Shown here: positions 60,207 through 64,000 of the stretch, piece after piece | How the letters are laid out: each line of letters opens with the position of its first letter | Numbering within the stretch: the first letter of the stretch is position 1 | DNA from: Sabethes cyaneus | Lineage: Eukaryota; Arthropoda; Insecta; Diptera; Culicidae | Length of the DNA: 64,000 bases | Assembly: GCF_943734655.1 (NCBI RefSeq) | Contig: NC_071354.1 | Location: 38,763,244-38,827,243 of the forward strand | Direction of reading: 5' to 3' | Made by a program: the position numbers and the translations under genes | Notes under the pieces: generated by a model | Told to the model about the DNA's origin: nothing | Database searches by the model: none | Seen by the model: the letters and a program-made list of their open reading frames with translations, nothing else

Positions 60207-60344
60207 GAAAATGCTCAGTTTTCGAAACTGAGTCGAATGGTATATAACATTCGGCCCGCAGGACCTTCTTTCCATTTTCGGTTTTCCAAGTGATTTCTAT
60301 ACCTTTATACTATATATTTATATAGTAGAAAGGCAAAACGTAAC

Positions 60345-62060
60345 TTTTTTGTGGTCTTGACAACGAATGACGAGAAATTGACAAAAATGTGACGAAAGGA
60401 CAACAATAAAACGGCGAAACGACGATAAAAGGCGATGAAAAGATGACAAAAATAAAGAAAAGAGGACTAAACGACAAAGAAAAGATACGAAAACAGCAAC
60501 AAAAAACGGCACAAAGCAAGAGCCAAATCACAACAATATGACGAATATAAAAAGAGACAACAAAAAGATGACAAAAGCGGTCAGTCCCAGCGTAGTGGTT
60601 AGCATTCACGCCAAGGACCCGGGTTCAAATTCCAACCCCGCAGAAGTCTCGAATGACCCAAGTTGGTTAAAGTGACTATAATCAAACAAAAAAAAGATGA
60701 CAAAAGATGGCGAAAATTGTTCAAAGAAACGATAAAAAGGCGACGAAAATAAGCCAAAGCAGCGACAAAAGAACATGACTACATACAACAATGGCAACAA
60801 AAAACACGATAAAAAGACGTTTGCAGTGTCAAAAAAGTGTGAATTCAAAAATCCGATGAAAAAATGTCAAAAGCAGACTTCAAAACACGACCGACGACGA
60901 AAATATGTTGAAATGCTGGCAAAAAGACCATGAAAAGACGACAAAAAATGGCAAAGAGATGATAAAAGAACGACGCATATGAAAAAAAGACAATAAATAG
61001 ACGTCAAAAAGACGGTGTAAAAGTATCGAAAAGACAACAATAACATGATGAAAAGACGACAAAAAGGCGGTGAAAATACAATAAAATAGACAAAAGACGG
61101 CAAAAATACGATGAAAAAACGCCAGAGCAGCAACAAACACTGGCAAAAGGAAATACAAAACGACGAAATAACTATAAATAGACGTTCAAGATACGATAAA
61201 AGACGGTAAAACAGGAAAAAACAATATGATAAAAAACAAGCTTCAAAATGTTAGAAATAACAATGAAGAGATGGCAAATACAAACGAAAGAGCGACTAAC
61301 AGACAGTAAAACGATAACTTTTTGTTTTCTTGATAACAAACAGGACGACGAGGAAATTGCAAAAATAGACAAAAAGACAACGCGAAACGACGACAAAGAC
61401 GTCGAAAAGATGACAATAGAAAAAGCAAAAAAGGTTCTAAAACAGCAACAAAAATAACGACTAAAACGTGAAAAGCCACGTGACCAAAAGACGCCAAAAC
61501 AGCGACAAAAAAACAAAAGAACCCGATGAAACGATATTTAAAAAGCGACAAAAACACGACAAAGTATACAAGACAAAAAAGACGAAAATACGACCGAAAC
61601 CCGACAAAATGACGCCAAAAAAAAACGCCAAAACAGTGGCAAAAATTGCGAAGGACCGTCAAGAAAATCAACAAAAACAGGAAATGTGACAGAAAACGTC
61701 AAAAAGACATTCAACAAGTATCAAAAAGACGACAAAATATGCAAAAAAGGACGACGAATATAGAACAGAAAGACGATAACAAAATGACGAAAAGACAGTA
61801 GAGACAGTAAATAGCATTTTGGTTGTCTTTTTTATATGCCAGAAGGGCATTGGGTTAAACTGATACAACCTTAAAAATCGTCTTTTGTGGAAGTCTTGAT
61901 TTTCTTGGCATCAAACAGGACTACGAGAAAAGGTAATCAGAATCACTAGGACATCTACAACCAATGCAAAGATGACAAAAATATGAAAAAAGCGACTCAA
62001 TCACGATGCCAAAGCGAAGGTGCCAAAACAGACGACAACAACGGTAAGATGCCGATGAAT
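60345..62060 (+). repeat. 1.7-kb purine-rich cryptic array (GACGAAAA/CGACAAAAA words)
   Basis: Recurring words gacgacaaaaa, gatgaaaa, acgataaaa and gacaaaaagac with no strict period. Larger internal similarities exist, e.g. gtaactttttt...cttgacaacgaa near 60340 and ataactttttg...cttgataacaaa near 61315. Continuous with the 56949-57248 array but for the family A insertion. Interrupted by a SINE at 60578-60690. Confidence 0.7.
60578..60690 (+). mobile_element. tRNA-derived SINE (family S1), 16-bp duplication
   Basis: A box tagtggttagc, B box gggttcaaattcc, body cgcagaagtctcgaatgacc, A tail. Flanked by exact repeats aaaaagatgacaaaag (60562-60577 and 60691-60706). Same family as 6640-6765. Confidence 0.88.
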
Positions 62061-62184
62061 TTTATTGATGGTTTAATTTAAAAAACTATTAATTTCCATT
62101 GAATATGATCAAGTATATTACCTTTGAAACAAATGTGATTATGAGTGATCACTCATTTTTACTTTTACTCATTTTTTACTCATT

Positions 62185-62299
62185 TTAGAAATTGGTCGAA
62201 AAACATGAAGTAGATCTAAGGCCGAGTCACATATACCAATCGATAGGGTTCGACGAATTGATCAATGCCTGTGTGTGTGTGTGTGTGTGCGTGTGTGTG

Positions 62300-62369
<70 letters not shown>

Positions 62370-62384
62370 TGCGTGTGTGCGTGC

Positions 62385-62450
<66 letters not shown>
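62185..62450 (-). mobile_element. Family B fragment (3' part) with (CA)n microsatellite
   Basis: On the minus strand, the sequence after the microsatellite matches family B: caattcgtcgaaccctatcg, gattggtatatg and tttttcgaccaatttct. The terminal hairpin is missing (truncated at about 62184). The microsatellite (62265-62450) is (GT)n with GTGC variants on +. Confidence 0.75.
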
Positions 62451-64000
62451 TTTTTTTTTTTTTTAGCGAGTAGGGAAATCTGCTATCAGACACCTGAGAA
62501 GACAACTCAGGGAGTGGGGTTTGGTATCCCGACCCCCCTACTGGGGCGTGAGGATCCAGACCCACTAAAACCCTACTCGAGTCTCCAGCCTCAATCCCCC
62601 CTGGAACCACCTTATCGGTATTACTTCAGGGAGGGGCTATTGTGCTTAACGCATGCTCTTAGATAACTACTGGACTATGGTAGTTAGGCTGTTTATTCGC
62701 CGTTGATCGGCTTTCCAGCGGTTTTGTAGCTCAAGTACGATCTGGGTAGCAGCCGCATTGACCGCACCCCAGACGTCCGAGCTAGAACACATCCTTTGGA
62801 CTAAGTTATCCGGAGTAGTGTCCTGTCCGCTAACTGCCATCATGTTGCTTCTCACGCCCTCGAAACGAGGGCATATGAAGAAAGCATGTTCTGCAGTTTC
62901 CTAAACGTCCGCGCATTTGGGACACTCGGGGGACTCCGCATGCCCAAATTTGTGCAGATACTGTCTAAAACAACCATGCCCTGACAGAATCTGTGTCAGG
63001 TGGAAGTTGACTTCGCCATGACGCCTGTTGACCCATCCGGATAGTTCCGGGATAAGTCTATGTGTCCACCGGCCTTTTGTGGAATCAGACCATGCCCGCT
63101 GCCATGTGATCATCGAGGCCGATCTTGTGGTACTCCGTATGCCTCTAGTTCCACGTTGGTTGAAGCACTCTACGTCCTCGCTGATGATGATACCAATAAG
63201 CATCATACCCGCTAAGACGCAGATTGCGTCATGTGAAACTGTGCGGTACGCACTCGCCACTCTTAAGCACATGAGACGATAGGTGGTTTCCAGCTTGGCT
63301 AGATAGCTTTTGGTACCTAACGCCGATGACCACACCGGCCCGCCATACCTGAGTATGGACTGGACCACGTTGGCTAAAAGCCTTCGCTTGCTGCCATATA
63401 CGGCAGAGCTATTAGACATCATACGAGACAATGCCGAAATAGCTGTGGAAGCCTTCTTGCAGGCATAGTCGACGTGGCTCCCGAACTTGAGCTTGTCGTC
63501 GACCATGACTCCAAGGAGTTTTAAGAACCGCGTTGACGAAATAGTGCAGTCCCCGACACTGATATTTGCTTGCTGCACCGACTTGCGGTTGTTAACCACG
63601 ATAACCTCCGCTTTATGATGCGCTAGGTCCAGTTTCCTGGATCGCATCCAATCTTCAACAATGCTTATAGAGTGGGCAGCCGTCAACTCAACCTCTCTGA
63701 TAGATTCACCGTAGACTTCCAAGGTGATATCGTCCGCAAAGCCGACAATCGCCACCCCTACCGGAAACTTTAGCTTCAACACCTCGTCATACATGACGTT
63801 CCACAACACCGGGCCCAGTATGGAACCTTGCGGAACCCCTGAGGTGATTGGAACGCATTTCTGACCCTCCTCCGTGTTGTAACATAGCACACGATTCTGG
63901 AAATAATTTTCCAGAATTCTGTACAGCGACACCGGCACTTGGACGTTCCGAAGCGAGCTGGCTATGGAGTCCCAGCTAGCGCTATTAAACGCATTTCTCA
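62449..64000 (-). mobile_element. R1-type non-LTR retrotransposon (3' part, runs off window)
   Basis: Minus-strand element with a 3' poly(A) (Ts at 62449-62464 on +), a 3' UTR shared with 3881-4077, and the ORF2 3' half. The 3' end directly abuts the (CA)n microsatellite of a family B fragment. The 5' end is beyond 64000. Confidence 0.82.
62667..64000 (-). pseudogene. R1-type ORF2 (RT to C-terminal cysteine motif) with one in-frame stop
   Basis: The minus strand from the window edge is open to 62901: SLYRILENYFQNRVLCYNTE, PITSGVPQGSILGPVLWNVM, AIVGFADDITLEVYG (catalytic FADD intact), LLGVMVDDKLKFGSHVDYAC, AYRTVSHDAICVLAGMMLIG and the cysteine/histidine motif start SPECPKCADV. A TAG at 62898-62900 interrupts; the 3.9-kb copy has GAA there. 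The frame then continues ETAEHAFFICPRFEGVRSNM to a stop at about 62667. RT and cysteine-motif order are as in R1-clade ORF2. Only the single stop is seen in about 1.3 kb, so the copy is young; the 5' half cannot be judged. Confidence 0.82.

Overview
This is eukaryotic nuclear DNA, most likely from a mosquito. It is AT-rich, has spliceosomal introns, and is packed with decayed non-LTR retrotransposons, miniature inverted-repeat elements (MITEs), tRNA-derived SINEs and long microsatellites. The repeat load and the 27-kb repeat-filled intron suggest a culicine (Aedes/Culex type). That is inference, since no species-diagnostic gene is present. There is no bacterial operon, CRISPR array or rRNA gene.

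The only host gene I can support is the 3' end of a neuroligin-like gene on the + strand. Three exons (119-303, 551-762, 28005-28760) encode the membrane-spanning segment, a PPxY-containing cytoplasmic region and a His/Gln/Ser-rich tail ending in a PDZ-ligand-like EVTV. They join in phase and code for 383 residues. A candidate poly(A) signal lies at 29476-29481. From about 29.5 kb to the end no host gene is recognisable.

The rest is a layered transposon landscape. RT-bearing fragments belong to at least four non-LTR groups: R1-type (3.9 kb, 62.5-64 kb), a Jockey/CR1-type group (4.5-6.1, 34.3, 36.3, 44.6, 47.7, 58.5 kb), RTE-type (8.5-9.7, 18.1-19.1, 25.1, 36.1 kb) and LOA-type (29.8-31.1, 40.5, 47.2 kb). 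There is also a BEL/Pao integrase remnant (51.7-52.9 kb) and a Tc1/mariner-type transposase remnant (10.3-10.5 kb). Many small elements can be closed by target-site duplications: hAT-like (8 bp), pogo/Tc-like (TA), TTAA-type, and one with a 4-bp TTTA duplication.

The most interesting system is a pair of related families, A (10628-13761 and 57248-60338) and B (31468-33486 and 52987-55294, plus a fragment at 62185-62450). Both share a left terminus, internal degenerate tandem units, a (CA)n microsatellite at a fixed place, and a 3' hairpin followed by AAAA. The short left subterminal motif matches the 3' hairpin within each family and differs between families, so the two ends co-vary. This resembles the Helentron-associated non-autonomous elements (DINE-1/HINE) of other insects. 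Comparing the copies reveals several later insertions against empty sites. An R1-type retrotransposon sits in the CA microsatellite of one such element.
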